A stretch of DNA of 44,494 nt from Algoriphagus yeomjeoni (lineage in GTDB: Bacteria > Bacteroidota > Bacteroidia > Cytophagales > Cyclobacteriaceae): the NCBI RefSeq assembly GCF_003259505.1, contig NZ_QLLK01000018.1, positions 1 to 44,494 on the forward strand. Direction: 5' to 3'. The notes under the pieces were generated by a model that saw only the letters and a list, made by a program, of their open reading frames with translations, searched no databases and was not told the origin of the DNA. Position numbers and translations under genes: made by a program. Positions 7,561-16,197 of this stretch are shown here, one piece after another; within the stretch, counting starts at the first letter, position 1, and each line of letters opens with the position of its first letter.

Positions 7561-9724
7561 TATCGGCAAATTCCAAATCTATCGTTCTACGGTCAATATC
7601 GGTATTAACTACTCTGACCTTCACTTTGTCGCCCAAAGTGATCATTTTTTTTGTTTTCGAACCGACCAGTCTCATATTTTTCTGGTCAAAATCATAGTAA
7701 TCGTCATCCATGTCTTGCACTCGAATCATGCCTTCACACTTGGTTTCTGTGATTTCCACAAACACCCCCCACTCGGTTACGCCTGCCACAATTCCTTCGT
7801 AATCTTTGTCTTCTGCAAGTGACATAAATTCTACTTGCTTGTATTTGATAGATGCTCTTTCTGCGTCTGCAGCTCTTTTTTCTCGCTCTGAGGAATGCAC
7901 ACATTTTTGTTCCCAGGCTTCAGCATCTGGGGACTTGCCATTTTCAAGATATAGCTCGAGTAACCTATGTACCATCATATCAGGATAACGACGGATAGGA
8001 GAGGTGAAGTGTGAGTAGTGGGCGAACGCCAAACCAAAGTGCCCTTTTGGCTCGGTGGTATATTTGGCTTTTGCCATGCTTCGGATCGCAAGTTGCTCCA
8101 GAACGTTCTGCTCAGGCTTACCTTGAATCTCCTCCATTAATTTGTTTAATGCAGTAGAGATAGTTCTTTCATTTTCGATTTCGAACTCATGTCCAAATCG
8201 CTTTGCAAAACCTGAGAATGTGTCCAAGCGCTCCATGTCCGGAGAATCGTGGGTACGATAGACAAAAGTGTCTTTTCCTTTATTCTTATTGAAAATGAAC
8301 TCAGCCACATACTTGTTGGCAAGTAGCATGAATTCCTCGATAAGTTTATGGATATCCTTTCGCTCTTTGATCATTAGACCAAGTGGCGTGCCTTTTTCAT
8401 CCAGCTTGAATTTGACTTCTACTGTTTCAAAGTTAACAGCACCCTGCTTGAATCTTCGTTGACGGATTTTCTTCGCCATCACATTTAGTAAGGTCAATTC
8501 TTCGAAATAATCGCCGGACTGCTTATCTATATTTTCCTGCGCGTCTTCATAAGCATACCTGCGATCAGAATGGATAACAGTTCTGCCAATCCAATGTTTC
8601 TTCACATTTGCTTCGTCATCCACTTCGAATACACAGGCAAAAGTCAGCTTGTCTTCATGCGGACGAAGTGAGCAAAGTCCATTACTCAATCGCTCAGGAA
8701 GCATCGGAATGGTTCTATCTACTAGGTAGACGGAAGTTGCTCTATTGTACGCTTCTTTTTCCAAAGCCGTTTTTGGTTGCACGTAGTGAGTTACATCTGC
8801 GATGTGAACTCCGATCTCGTGATTACCATTTTCTAACTTTCTATAAGAAATAGCATCATCAAAATCCTTCGCATCTGCTGGGTCAATCGTGAAAGTCAAT
8901 ACATCTCTGAAGTCTTTTCTCTTCTTGATCTCTTTTGCAGTTATTTTATCAGAAATAGCCTCAGCTTCTTTCTCCGGCTCCTCAGGATATTCGAATGGCA
9001 ATCCGAATTCGGCCATGATGGAATGAATTTCTACTTCATGCTCTCCAGCTTTCCCGAGGACACGTGTCACTTCCCCAGTAGGGTTTTTGTCGCCTTCTCT
9101 CCATTCGGTTAGTTTGACTACTACTTTTTCTCCGTGCTGGGCTCCATTGAGTTCTCCTCTATGTACGAAGATGTCTTTGTGCATTTTCTTGAAATCAGGA
9201 ACTACAAAAGCAAAACGTGGAGATATTTCTACACGCCCTACGAATTCATCCCGATTACTTTCTACCACCTCTAGTACTTTGCCTTCCACTCGACCGGTTT
9301 TACCCTTGAGCGGATAGACCATCACCCGGACTTTGTCCCCATCGAGCGCTTGCTTCGTGTCGGCTTCTTTGACCAAAATATCTCCATCGACTTTTTCTGG
9401 GTCAAGTGGGACAATGAATGCGAATCTTGGATTTACAAAGTCCACAATACCTTCAATAAATTCGGGATCTTGTGTGGATGAGTAATAATTTCTTGGGTTT
9501 CGAGAGACTGATCCAGCCTGTACCAACTTGCTAAGTACAGGTTCCACACCGCCTTTTGTAAGGGCATCTCTGATTTCAAGTTTCTTAATAATCTGCTTGG
9601 AGTTGAATTCTTCTCCAAAATGTGCATCTAAAAATTGAAGGATTCGACGGGCCAAGCTGGCAGCGTCTGTTTGTTTTCCTCCTTGATTTTTACTGTTGTT
9701 TTTTCTGTGTTGTTTTCTTCCCAT
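7523..9724 (-). CDS. rnr: ribonuclease R (RNB family 3'-5' exoribonuclease)
   Basis: This processive 3'-5' exoribonuclease degrades structured RNA, including rRNA fragments and mRNA. At 733 residues it carries, in order, a basic N-terminal tail, a winged-helix region (about 20-80), two cold-shock OB domains (about 85-230), the RNB catalytic domain (about 270-600) and a C-terminal S1 domain (about 645-715). The catalytic magnesium-binding set is in DPADAKDFDDA, with D281, D287, D289 and D290. HYSHFTSPIRRYPD, typical of RNase II/R, is present. The presence of all domains favours RNase R over RNase II. It follows the exonuclease gene by 53 bases, and its end overlaps the polyprenyl synthase gene. 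Confidence 0.95.
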   Translation of the reverse strand: MGRKQHRKNNSKNQGGKQTDAASLARRILQFLDAHFGEEFNSKQIIKKLEIRDALTKGGVEPVLSKLVQAGSVSRNPRNYYSSTQDPEFIEGIVDFVNPRFAFIVPLDPEKVDGDILVKEADTKQALDGDKVRVMVYPLKGKTGRVEGKVLEVVESNRDEFVGRVEISPRFAFVVPDFKKMHKDIFVHRGELNGAQHGEKVVVKLTEWREGDKNPTGEVTRVLGKAGEHEVEIHSIMAEFGLPFEYPEEPEKEAEAISDKITAKEIKKRKDFRDVLTFTIDPADAKDFDDAISYRKLENGNHEIGVHIADVTHYVQPKTALEKEAYNRATSVYLVDRTIPMLPERLSNGLCSLRPHEDKLTFACVFEVDDEANVKKHWIGRTVIHSDRRYAYEDAQENIDKQSGDYFEELTLLNVMAKKIRQRRFKQGAVNFETVEVKFKLDEKGTPLGLMIKERKDIHKLIEEFMLLANKYVAEFIFNKNKGKDTFVYRTHDSPDMERLDTFSGFAKRFGHEFEIENERTISTALNKLMEEIQGKPEQNVLEQLAIRSMAKAKYTTEPKGHFGLAFAHYSHFTSPIRRYPDMMVHRLLELYLENGKSPDAEAWEQKCVHSSEREKRAADAERASIKYKQVEFMSLAEDKDYEGIVAGVTEWGVFVEITETKCEGMIRVQDMDDDYYDFDQKNMRLVGSKTKKMITLGDKVKVRVVNTDIDRRTIDLEFADNDKKKPRARVIR

Positions 9725-9777
9725 GATTTGGGTTGTTGATTAGGGTTAAGGTAAAAAGATTTATGTCCCTGCAACCA

Positions 9778-10527
9778 TTAATCTTTGTGATCTTTTTTTG
9801 AATTTTCTAAATGGATGATTTCTATTTCTAAGTCATCCGACTGCGGATGCATAGCCATGTATACACGAGCTGTGACTTCCACATCTCTCAGGCAATATTT
9901 TTTGATTTTTTCTACGTCTTTTTCCAGATGAAAAGTAGTGTTGACCTGACTCCCGTCAAGATCATCTTTTGAAGATGGAATTCCAAAAACTGAAGCTAGA
10001 AGCTCCAAGCGGGTGTAATGTTTATAGTCTCCAAACTTCCAAAGCTCCATCGTATCAAGATGACGAACTTCCCAAGGCTTTTTCCCTGAGATCTGCAAAG
10101 GCTCTGGCAAAGCTACTCCATTGATGAGCATTCTGCGGCAGAGGTATGGAAAATCAAATTCTTTACCATTATGGGCGCAAAGAATCCATTTTTTCTTCTC
10201 TAACAAAGCTTTAAACTCCAAAAGAAGTTCCCGTTCCTCTTCATGGGCATAACATTTCGATCTGAATGCCAGTTTTTTGTCTTTCTTTTTCCATTGGAAA
10301 TAGCCTACGCCTACACAGACTACCTGTCCAAATTCAGCATGGATGCCTGCCCTATCAAAATATAAAGCGCCTGGATCGTGAAGATGTTCTGGAGATTGGA
10401 TAAGCCGCTCTTTCTTTAGCCATTCATCTTGAATACGCTCTGGCAGTTCTTCAAATTTCTCAGTCAATGAGGCTGTTTCTATATCTAGAAAAAGAATGTC
10501 ATTTAGTTGATCAAAAAAATCTGCCAT
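9778..10527 (-). CDS. predicted 3'-5' exonuclease, PolB-like DEDDy family
   Basis: This stand-alone DnaQ-fold 3'-5' exonuclease of 249 residues belongs to the DNA polymerase B-like exonuclease group (PF10108 type). The DEDDy residues are visible: D15 and E17 in LDIET (Exo I), D125 in HNGKEFDFPYL (Exo II), and Y211 with D215 in YCLRDVE (Exo III). No polymerase domain is attached, so it probably trims DNA or RNA ends alone or with a partner. It sits nine bases after a small conserved gene and ahead of rnr, in an operon with several nucleic-acid genes. The natural substrate is not known. Confidence 0.87.
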   Translation of the reverse strand: MADFFDQLNDILFLDIETASLTEKFEELPERIQDEWLKKERLIQSPEHLHDPGALYFDRAGIHAEFGQVVCVGVGYFQWKKKDKKLAFRSKCYAHEEERELLLEFKALLEKKKWILCAHNGKEFDFPYLCRRMLINGVALPEPLQISGKKPWEVRHLDTMELWKFGDYKHYTRLELLASVFGIPSSKDDLDGSQVNTTFHLEKDVEKIKKYCLRDVEVTARVYMAMHPQSDDLEIEIIHLENSKKDHKD

Positions 10528-10536
10528 AAGCTGTTA

Positions 10537-10938
10537 TTATGAGTGGAGAACTCCTTCTAGCCCAATTTCGGGAATCATCTTGATGAATCCTGGATCGAAA
10601 CTGCCTGAAGTAAAGATAAACTTTTTATCAAAAATCTGATCCATTATATAATAACTCACCCAAAACTCATTGTTCAAAACAAAAACCGAAGGATCAATTG
10701 CTTCAACTTTAGCTACAGCCTGCTCTCCAAGCTCATCGATTACGTGGCGAAGCGTGGAAGTCTTTTTCATTTCTCCATTTATCTCACCGTAGCCCTTAGA
10801 AGTGATCATCACATTCTTAAGTTCGATCAAATTCAAGTTGATGATATATACAGCCCATTCGGTTCCTGAAGCGGTTTCTTCTTTTGCTATCGCTAGCTTT
10901 ACTCCAGTCACTGGACTGAAATCAATGTCTTTCTTCAT
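10537..10938 (-). CDS. conserved Bacteroidota protein of unknown function
   Basis: I do not recognise a characterised family in this 133-residue protein. It has no signal peptide and no obvious membrane segment. It looks like a mixed alpha/beta single domain: an N-terminal KLAIAKEE strand, WAVYIINLN and KNVMITSKGYGEI strands, a helix around 60-75, and a C-terminal FWVSYYIMDQIFDKKFIF segment. The start overlaps the lipB stop by four bases (ATGA), and the next gene begins nine bases after its stop, so it is translationally tied into the operon. That conserved-looking placement suggests a cytosolic housekeeping role, but no function should be assigned. Confidence 0.8.
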   Translation of the reverse strand: MKKDIDFSPVTGVKLAIAKEETASGTEWAVYIINLNLIELKNVMITSKGYGEINGEMKKTSTLRHVIDELGEQAVAKVEAIDPSVFVLNNEFWVSYYIMDQIFDKKFIFTSGSFDPGFIKMIPEIGLEGVLHS

Positions 10939-11660
10939 ATAAATTCTATACTCTCCATTTCAAATAAGTCGATCAAATGTTGCTTTACTCGAACTTTGAC
11001 CTCTTGCATTTCTACTGTACGTCCCAATTCGAGGTGCAGTGATGTGACTGCTTTATCGTCGATTCCGCAGGGGATAATGTGACCAAAGTAACTTACATCA
11101 GAATTGACATTCAGTGCAAAACCATGCATGGTCACCCATCGACTTGATTTTACACCCATCGCACAGATTTTCCGCGGATTTTTCTGTTCCAAATGATCTA
11201 TCCAAACACCCGTTAATCCTTCAATTCGCCCAGCTGGAACTCCATAATCTGCCAAAGTCAAAATGATTGCTTCTTCAAGAAAGCGCAAATACTTGTGAAT
11301 ATCAGTGAAGAAATTGTCAAGATCAAGAATCGGATACCCGACTAATTGCCCTGGCCCGTGATAGGTGATGTCACCACCACGATTGATTTTATAATACTGT
11401 GCATTATGATCTTTCAGCCCGTTTTCATCCAGAAGCAAGTTTTCTTCCTTTCCGCTTTTCCCCAACGTGTAAACATGAGGATGCTCGACAAAAAGTACAT
11501 AATTTTTACTCGGGGATTGCTCGGCAAGAACCAAAGGACGATTGCTGATTTTTAGTGCAACAGTTTCCGCAAAGAGTTTTTCCTGATAGTCCCAGGCTTC
11601 TTGATAATCCAGCTGTCCGAGATCTCGGAATTCTACTTTTTTATTGATAATTTCATTCAT
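10935..11660 (-). CDS. lipB: lipoyl(octanoyl) transferase
   Basis: LipB moves the octanoyl group from acyl carrier protein to lipoyl domains, the first step of protein lipoylation. The signature RGGDITYHGPGQLVGYP is at about 94-110. The catalytic cysteine is C198 in IPCGIDDKAVTSL, and the partner lysine is K164 in KICAMGV. I chose the ATG at 11658-11660 (241 residues). An in-frame TTG ten codons upstream adds a tail not expected in the family. It heads the minus-strand operon that continues to the rhomboid gene. A possible -7 element on the minus strand (complement of 11724-11731, TAATTTTG) lies about 65 bases upstream, with no clear -33. Confidence 0.95.
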   Translation of the reverse strand: MNEIINKKVEFRDLGQLDYQEAWDYQEKLFAETVALKISNRPLVLAEQSPSKNYVLFVEHPHVYTLGKSGKEENLLLDENGLKDHNAQYYKINRGGDITYHGPGQLVGYPILDLDNFFTDIHKYLRFLEEAIILTLADYGVPAGRIEGLTGVWIDHLEQKNPRKICAMGVKSSRWVTMHGFALNVNSDVSYFGHIIPCGIDDKAVTSLHLELGRTVEMQEVKVRVKQHLIDLFEMESIEFI

Positions 11661-11745
11661 TCGGCTAGTCCCGAGGGATTTACTTTTCAACTGAACTCAA
11701 AACGGGTTCGTTCATTGATTTTTCAAAATTAAACAAATATCCAAG

Positions 11746-12102
11746 ATGGCTGAGCACAACGATTCCGGAAAACTCGCAGAGCAACAGGCGGCAGATTGGT
11801 TAGTAGGGAAAGGTTACGAATTACTAGATACAAATTATCGTTTTGGACACGCGGAAATCGATTTGATCTTAAAGCATCGTGGTCTTTTAATTTTTGTTGA
11901 AGTTAAATTCAGATCTGGTACTGGCTTTGGTTTTGCGGAGGAGTTTGTCGATTCGGTAAAGCGTAAACTGCTAATAAAAGCCGCAGATCATTACATTTTT
12001 GAAAATGATTGGCATAAGGATATCCGCTTTGATATCATAGGCGTTTACAAAGACCGGGCTGGAAAAATCAATTTTAGGCATTTTGAAGATGCTTTTTACT
12101 AA
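11746..12102 (+). CDS. yraN: YraN family (UPF0102) nuclease-fold protein
   Basis: This 118-residue member of the widespread UPF0102/YraN family has the restriction-endonuclease (PD-(D/E)xK) fold. The motif is plain: E37-x-D39 in HAEIDLI, then E52-V-K54 in FVEVKFRSG. Family members often begin G-x2-E-x2-A, seen here as GKLAEQQAADWL. The cellular role is unresolved; links to Holliday-junction or damage processing in other bacteria are tentative. It is transcribed divergently from lipB across 85 bases and stands alone on the plus strand. The length is normal. Confidence 0.92.
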   Translation: MAEHNDSGKLAEQQAADWLVGKGYELLDTNYRFGHAEIDLILKHRGLLIFVEVKFRSGTGFGFAEEFVDSVKRKLLIKAADHYIFENDWHKDIRFDIIGVYKDRAGKINFRHFEDAFY

Positions 12103-12168
12103 ACGGCACCCCAGTTAAATTTTAAGAAATCAAGAAGTCAACCATGACCTAGATCGGCAGACTAAGAT

Positions 12169-13020
12169 TCAATTATCTTTTCGATACACTAAATTTCCGT
12201 CCTTATCCCATTCAGCACGAATGTAAGGGCGGAAATTTTTTGTATAAGCAGTTTCCTGATATTGGATTTCCCGCTTTCGAATCGCTTTTGTGTTGTTCGT
12301 GTCCCAGTACTCTGTCCAAAGACCTACTTTTTCGCCATATTGATATTCTCCAGTGACGGCCACCTGTTTGTCTTCATAGAAGTAAAAGTAGTTTCCTTCC
12401 TCCAACCCGTATTGAACAGGAATTATTTCTTGAATGGTCTTTGAAGATTGATCGAAGTATCGAGTTCTTGATTCCCGAGGCCAGCCAGCCTCAAAGTGAT
12501 TTTTATCCTGAAGCACATTGTTAGCATCGAAGAGCATCCAAGTTTTGTGTTTAGTGCCGTAGTAAAACATGCCGCTTTCTACCACTTCCTCATTGATCAC
12601 CCGCTCATAAGGTCCATGAAGTAGGTAGCCATTGCCAGCTACATAGTCTTTGGTTTTTATACTTTTTTCCTGTGGATCGAACCAATATACATCTCGGATA
12701 TAAGGATCAGGACGTCTATCTGCGTCTGTGTAATTGAAGTGCTCAAAAATCTGCTGTCCACGAATTTCTTGACGAGTGTAACCCTTTCTGGTTTTGATAC
12801 CAAACCACTCATTCTTGCGTGCTTTCTTCTTTTTCTCCTTCTTTTCTTCCTTCTCTTTTGAGTCGTCAAAAAGTAGCAAAGGCATAGTTGTTGGTAGCAA
12901 CCTAGAGTTTACCACACCACTGGAATCAGGATCTGATTTGGTTTTTTCCTCTTCGTTTTGGGCAAAAGAAACCTTGCTGATAAATAGCAAGAAAATAAAA
13001 CTGATATAATATCTACTCAT
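12169..13020 (-). CDS. secreted MORN-like repeat protein
   Basis: This 283-residue protein has a clear signal peptide (about 1-20, ending SFA before Q), so it is exported to the periplasm or outer membrane. A very basic/acidic stretch (about 54-70, rich in KE and KK) follows. The second half carries MORN/YwqK-like G-x-Y...G-x-W-x2-Y units, for example HGPYERV..., SGMFYYGTKHKTWMLF and TGEYQYGEKVGLWTEYW. Such repeats are common in Bacteroidota surface proteins and are not evidence of a toxin-antitoxin system. A minus-strand TAnnTTTG match (complement at 13059-13066) lies about 40 bases upstream. Function unknown. Confidence 0.8.
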   Translation of the reverse strand: MSRYYISFIFLLFISKVSFAQNEEEKTKSDPDSSGVVNSRLLPTTMPLLLFDDSKEKEEKKEKKKKARKNEWFGIKTRKGYTRQEIRGQQIFEHFNYTDADRRPDPYIRDVYWFDPQEKSIKTKDYVAGNGYLLHGPYERVINEEVVESGMFYYGTKHKTWMLFDANNVLQDKNHFEAGWPRESRTRYFDQSSKTIQEIIPVQYGLEEGNYFYFYEDKQVAVTGEYQYGEKVGLWTEYWDTNNTKAIRKREIQYQETAYTKNFRPYIRAEWDKDGNLVYRKDN

Positions 13021-13091
13021 GTATTAGAAAAACGCAATATCCTTCGGAGTATTTTGTTCAAAAGTAACATTTCGAGATCAAAACCCATCGA

Positions 13092-13125
13092 TTGTTTAGA
13101 TTTTATAATCTTCTCTCTACTTTTG
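13092..13125 (+). promoter_or_regulatory. promoter of the aminotransferase gene
   Basis: TACTTTTG (13118-13125) fits TAnnTTTG exactly. TTG at 13092-13094 could serve as -33, although the 23-base spacing is long. The start would be near 13132, which puts the upstream in-frame ATG at 13092 outside the transcript and supports the ATG at 13155. Confidence 0.5.
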
Positions 13126-13154
13126 TGGAATTTGTAAAAAAAATCTCTCAAACA

Positions 13155-14357
13155 ATGAACTCTATTTTATCAGACCGGATAATCAATATGGAAGAATCAG
13201 CCACTCTTGCGATGGCAAAAAAAGCAAGGGAGCTGAAAGCACAAGGAGTTGACATCATCAGCCTTAGTTTAGGTGAGCCCGACTTCAAGACACCAAAGCA
13301 TATCCAAGAGGCTGCAAAAGATGCAATCGACGAAGGAAAGTACTTTTCATATCCACCCGTAGCGGGTTATCAGGATTTGAGAGAAGCTATCGCAAAGAAG
13401 CTTCGCGAAGAAAATGAAATCACTGAAGCTAAAGCAGAGAATGTAGTAGTCTCTACCGGAGCAAAGCATTCCATCGCGAATGTATTCATGTGTATGGTCA
13501 ACGAAGGAGACGAGGTAGTAATCTTCTCTCCATACTGGGTGAGCTATGCCGAGATCATCAAGTTGGCTGGCGGAGTTCCTGTATTGATCGAAGGTACTTT
13601 GGAAAACAACTTCAAAGCCACTGCTGCTCAGCTAGAAGCTGCGATCACTCCTAAAACTAAGGGTGTGATCTTCTCATCTCCATGTAACCCTACGGGATCG
13701 GTATTTAGCAAAGAAGAACTGGAAGCAATTGCTGCTGTAGTTTTGAAGCATGAAAATATCATGGTGATCGCTGATGAGATTTATGAGAAGATCAACTTTG
13801 CAGGAAGAAATTACAGCATCGCATCCTTCCCTGGAATGTTTGAAAGAACCATCACTGTCAATGGATTTTCTAAAGGATATGCGATGACAGGCTGGAGAGT
13901 TGGTTATATCTGCGCGCCAGTTTGGATGGCAAAATCTGTAGAGAAAATACAAGGTCAGTTTACTTCTGGCGGAACGGGAATTGCTCAAAGAGCTGCCTTG
14001 GCGGGTATCGCTGGTGATCAAACGCCAACAACCGAAATGGCTGATGCTTATCTTAGAAGAAGAGGTTTAGTACTGGATTTACTTCGTGCTATTCCTGGTA
14101 TCAAAACTCATGTTCCTGAAGGAGCATTTTATTTCTTCCCAGATGTGACAGCTTTCTTTGGCAAGTCAGCCAAAGGACATAATATAAAAGACGCAGATGA
14201 TCTTTGTCTTTACCTTTTGGCAGAAGCACACGTGTCTTTGGTGACTGGGGCTGCTTTCGGAGCTCCTGATTGTATCAGACTGTCTTATGCAGCTTCTGAT
14301 GAGGAGCTAGTAGATGCTTTAGGTAGGATGAAAAAAGCACTAGCTGAATTAGCTTAA
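13155..14357 (+). CDS. pyridoxal phosphate aminotransferase, aspartate aminotransferase-like (class I/II)
   Basis: This fold-type I aminotransferase of 400 residues most resembles bacterial aspartate aminotransferases of the Ib group. The PLP-site residues are visible: N178 in NPTG, D207 and Y210 in ADEIY, the Schiff-base lysine K240 in NGFSKGYAMTGWRVGY, and the C-terminal arginine in CIRLSYA that binds substrate carboxylate. The N-terminal SLSLGEPDFKTP is typical. I chose the ATG at 13155 because the conserved family start (SDRI) follows it and a promoter-like element lies between it and the further ATG at 13092. It is monocistronic, with its own terminator. Exact amino-acid specificity is inferred only. 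Confidence 0.92.
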   Translation: MNSILSDRIINMEESATLAMAKKARELKAQGVDIISLSLGEPDFKTPKHIQEAAKDAIDEGKYFSYPPVAGYQDLREAIAKKLREENEITEAKAENVVVSTGAKHSIANVFMCMVNEGDEVVIFSPYWVSYAEIIKLAGGVPVLIEGTLENNFKATAAQLEAAITPKTKGVIFSSPCNPTGSVFSKEELEAIAAVVLKHENIMVIADEIYEKINFAGRNYSIASFPGMFERTITVNGFSKGYAMTGWRVGYICAPVWMAKSVEKIQGQFTSGGTGIAQRAALAGIAGDQTPTTEMADAYLRRRGLVLDLLRAIPGIKTHVPEGAFYFFPDVTAFFGKSAKGHNIKDADDLCLYLLAEAHVSLVTGAAFGAPDCIRLSYAASDEELVDALGRMKKALAELA

Positions 14358-14370
14358 AAATATCAATACT

Positions 14371-14400
14371 TAACCCCGGCAATAGTCGGGGTTATTTTTT
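14371..14400 (+). terminator. terminator of the aminotransferase gene
   Basis: AACCCCG pairs with CGGGGTT around an eight-base loop, followed by ATTTTTT. The T run appears to be shared with the -33 element of the next gene. Confidence 0.88.
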
Positions 14401-14425
14401 GCCTCAGTAGAAAGGTCTATTTTTG
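14398..14425 (+). promoter_or_regulatory. promoter of the GT2 gene
   Basis: TTTG (14398-14401) and TATTTTTG (14418-14425) have 16 bases between them, the same spacing as at rplU. The start would be near 14432, leaving a very short leader of about eight bases before the ATG at 14440. Confidence 0.55.
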
Positions 14426-14439
14426 GGAAAATTTACCCT

Positions 14440-15150
14440 ATGGCTGACGTTATTGTAATCACTCCTGTTAAGAATTCTCTTGAAACTACCTTGGATACAG
14501 CAAGAGCAATTGCAGGATCCACCGTGCCTGTGAGGCATGTTATTTTTAATGACTTCAGTACTGCAGAGACCAAGACAGGTCTGGAAGAAAACCAAGCTGA
14601 GATTGGTTATGAGTTGATTCACTTGGAGGACCTAACCGATCATCCTTCACCAAACTATAAACTGGTGCTACAAACCGCTCAGAAAATGGCAAATGGGTCT
14701 GATTTGCCCCTTTTGGTTATTGAGTCTGATGTGGTCGTCAGGTCAACTACTATTGAGGATTTGCTAAAATTTCAAAAATCATCGGTAAAGTCAGGTTTGG
14801 TGGGATCTGTGACAGTCGATGAAAAAGACGTGGTGAATTTTCCTTATTTAAAATTCAAAGGAGTGAATGAATCAGTGATCGATACGTCCAGAAGTTTAAG
14901 TTTTTGCTGCACACTTTTCTCTACAGATTTATTGAAGGCCTACGATTTTTTGGGTTTGGATGAAGCAAAAGATTGGTACGATACCTTTATTTCAAAGAAA
15001 TCAATTGAACTTGGTTTTAAGAATCATGTGCTCATGAATGCTCCGGTTTGGCACAGACCACATGCAAGCAGGCCTTGGAAGCAATTGAAATATAGCAATC
15101 CACTGAAATACTATTTTCTGAAGTTCTGGAAGGGGATGGATAAGATTTGA
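14440..15150 (+). CDS. family 2-like glycosyltransferase
   Basis: The protein has 236 residues and a GT-A fold start: ADVIVITPVKNSLETTLDTARAI, then HVIFNDFST (D38), typical of GT2 nucleotide-sugar binding. An acidic ESDVVV (about 95-100) sits where the metal-binding DxD is expected. There is no signal peptide or membrane helix, so it would act at the cytosolic face. The C-terminus (WHRPHASRPWKQLKYSNPLKYYFLKFWKG) is aromatic and basic, suggesting membrane contact. Neighbours are an FkbM methyltransferase (convergent, 21 bases away) and a DUF616 protein, consistent with surface glycan building. Donor and acceptor are unknown. Confidence 0.75.
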   Translation: MADVIVITPVKNSLETTLDTARAIAGSTVPVRHVIFNDFSTAETKTGLEENQAEIGYELIHLEDLTDHPSPNYKLVLQTAQKMANGSDLPLLVIESDVVVRSTTIEDLLKFQKSSVKSGLVGSVTVDEKDVVNFPYLKFKGVNESVIDTSRSLSFCCTLFSTDLLKAYDFLGLDEAKDWYDTFISKKSIELGFKNHVLMNAPVWHRPHASRPWKQLKYSNPLKYYFLKFWKGMDKI

Positions 15151-15171
15151 TCGTCTTCACCTAAAGTGATT

Positions 15172-15996
15172 TTATTGAAAAAAATGCTCGAATTGAGTTA
15201 ACTCTTTTTTTACAGCCAAGGTATCTCTGCCAAATTCCTTGAGGTTGTAATTCTCAGACCGAAGTAGTTGATAGCATTCCTCCAGATCCTGCGGGTTGAG
15301 GTTTTCGTTTTCGAAAATTATAGCATTCGGTTTGGTTTTTGGCACATCAAACATCTTCACGACTTCAAGGTCAAAGCCTTCTGCATCTATTTGGAGAAGG
15401 TCAATTTGGTGAATTGAGTAGGTTTTGATAAGTGTTTCAGGACTTATTACCTTGACTTCTTCAGACGTAATCTGTTGATCAGGGTCGCTAGGGATTTCTA
15501 ATCCATTCTTCTCACAGTTTTTCTGTACTATCCCCTCGTCAAAAAGGCTTTTTATTTTTTCTTCTGAAAAGGAAGCCAGTCCAGTTGCCCATCTCATAGT
15601 GCTAAACCCAATTTTGTAAAGTTTTTGAGAGCCATCTTCATAGCCAATTGCAGCACACAACGGAGTTAATCCGGGATGATTTTTGTAAATCTTACTTAGA
15701 GATTCTCTGAATACATCAGGTTGCGGTTCTAGCAGCACTCCTTTCCATCTATCTCTTTTGATGAATTTATGAATTGGGTCATGTGTGATTCCATCATTTG
15801 CGCCGATCTGAATTACATGAAAATCACCTTTTTTGGATAAGGAGTATTGAGAAATAAAATCAGGTAAACTACCTTTTTTTGGAGCGTAGAGATATCGATA
15901 GAAAAACAGAAAAATATAATTGTCAGATGCGCTGAGGTTGAATCGAAGGTTTTTCCAAAATTTTTTGAATCCAGATTTAATTTGGAAGTTTGCCAT
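15172..15996 (-). CDS. FkbM family methyltransferase
   Basis: This SAM-dependent methyltransferase of 274 residues belongs to the FkbM group, which often methylates sugars or glycan-linked metabolites. Motif I is VIQIGANDG (61-69). LLEPQPD follows at the second strand. LLQIDAEGFDLEVVK, the hallmark of FkbM proteins (DxEGxE-like), is near the C-terminal third. The N-terminus is basic and hydrophobic (about 26-37, IFLFFYRYLY) but looks like an amphipathic segment rather than a signal peptide. It converges with the GT2 gene. A 201-base gap separates it from the divergent DUF616 gene. Confidence 0.88.
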   Translation of the reverse strand: MANFQIKSGFKKFWKNLRFNLSASDNYIFLFFYRYLYAPKKGSLPDFISQYSLSKKGDFHVIQIGANDGITHDPIHKFIKRDRWKGVLLEPQPDVFRESLSKIYKNHPGLTPLCAAIGYEDGSQKLYKIGFSTMRWATGLASFSEEKIKSLFDEGIVQKNCEKNGLEIPSDPDQQITSEEVKVISPETLIKTYSIHQIDLLQIDAEGFDLEVVKMFDVPKTKPNAIIFENENLNPQDLEECYQLLRSENYNLKEFGRDTLAVKKELTQFEHFFQ

Positions 15997-16197
15997 TAGC
16001 TTAAGTGGAATTGTTTGGGGTTGTTTAGGTCGTTCTTCTGGTTCAAAGAGCCTGAAGCCGAATTTAAAAGTACTTATTTATGTAAGTTAAAATTCAGGGA
16101 TTTTGAAATATTGTAAATAATTTGCCGATAAGAGTATTGATAAAACTGCTTTTCTAGGCCAGCTTATTTAAGAATTCACCTTATTTACTTCTATTTA

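Noticed and set aside
7561..7569. TTG start for the polyprenyl synthase three codons upstream of the ATG
   Set aside because: The ATG at 7558-7560 is close by and equally consistent with the family; nothing favours the TTG.
7508..9317. Several open frames on the plus strand across rnr and its neighbour
   Set aside because: All lie opposite well-conserved coding sequence and give low-complexity serine/leucine-rich translations.
11661..11690. TTG start for lipB giving ten extra residues
   Set aside because: The family start fits the ATG at 11658-11660; the extra residues have no LipB character.
12169..13020. Antitoxin of a toxin-antitoxin pair (YwqK-like name)
   Set aside because: The resemblance is only to MORN-like repeats; there is a signal peptide and no toxin gene beside it.
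13092..13154. Upstream ATG for the aminotransferase
   Set aside because: It would put a -7 box inside the coding region, and the added 21 residues are not typical of the family.
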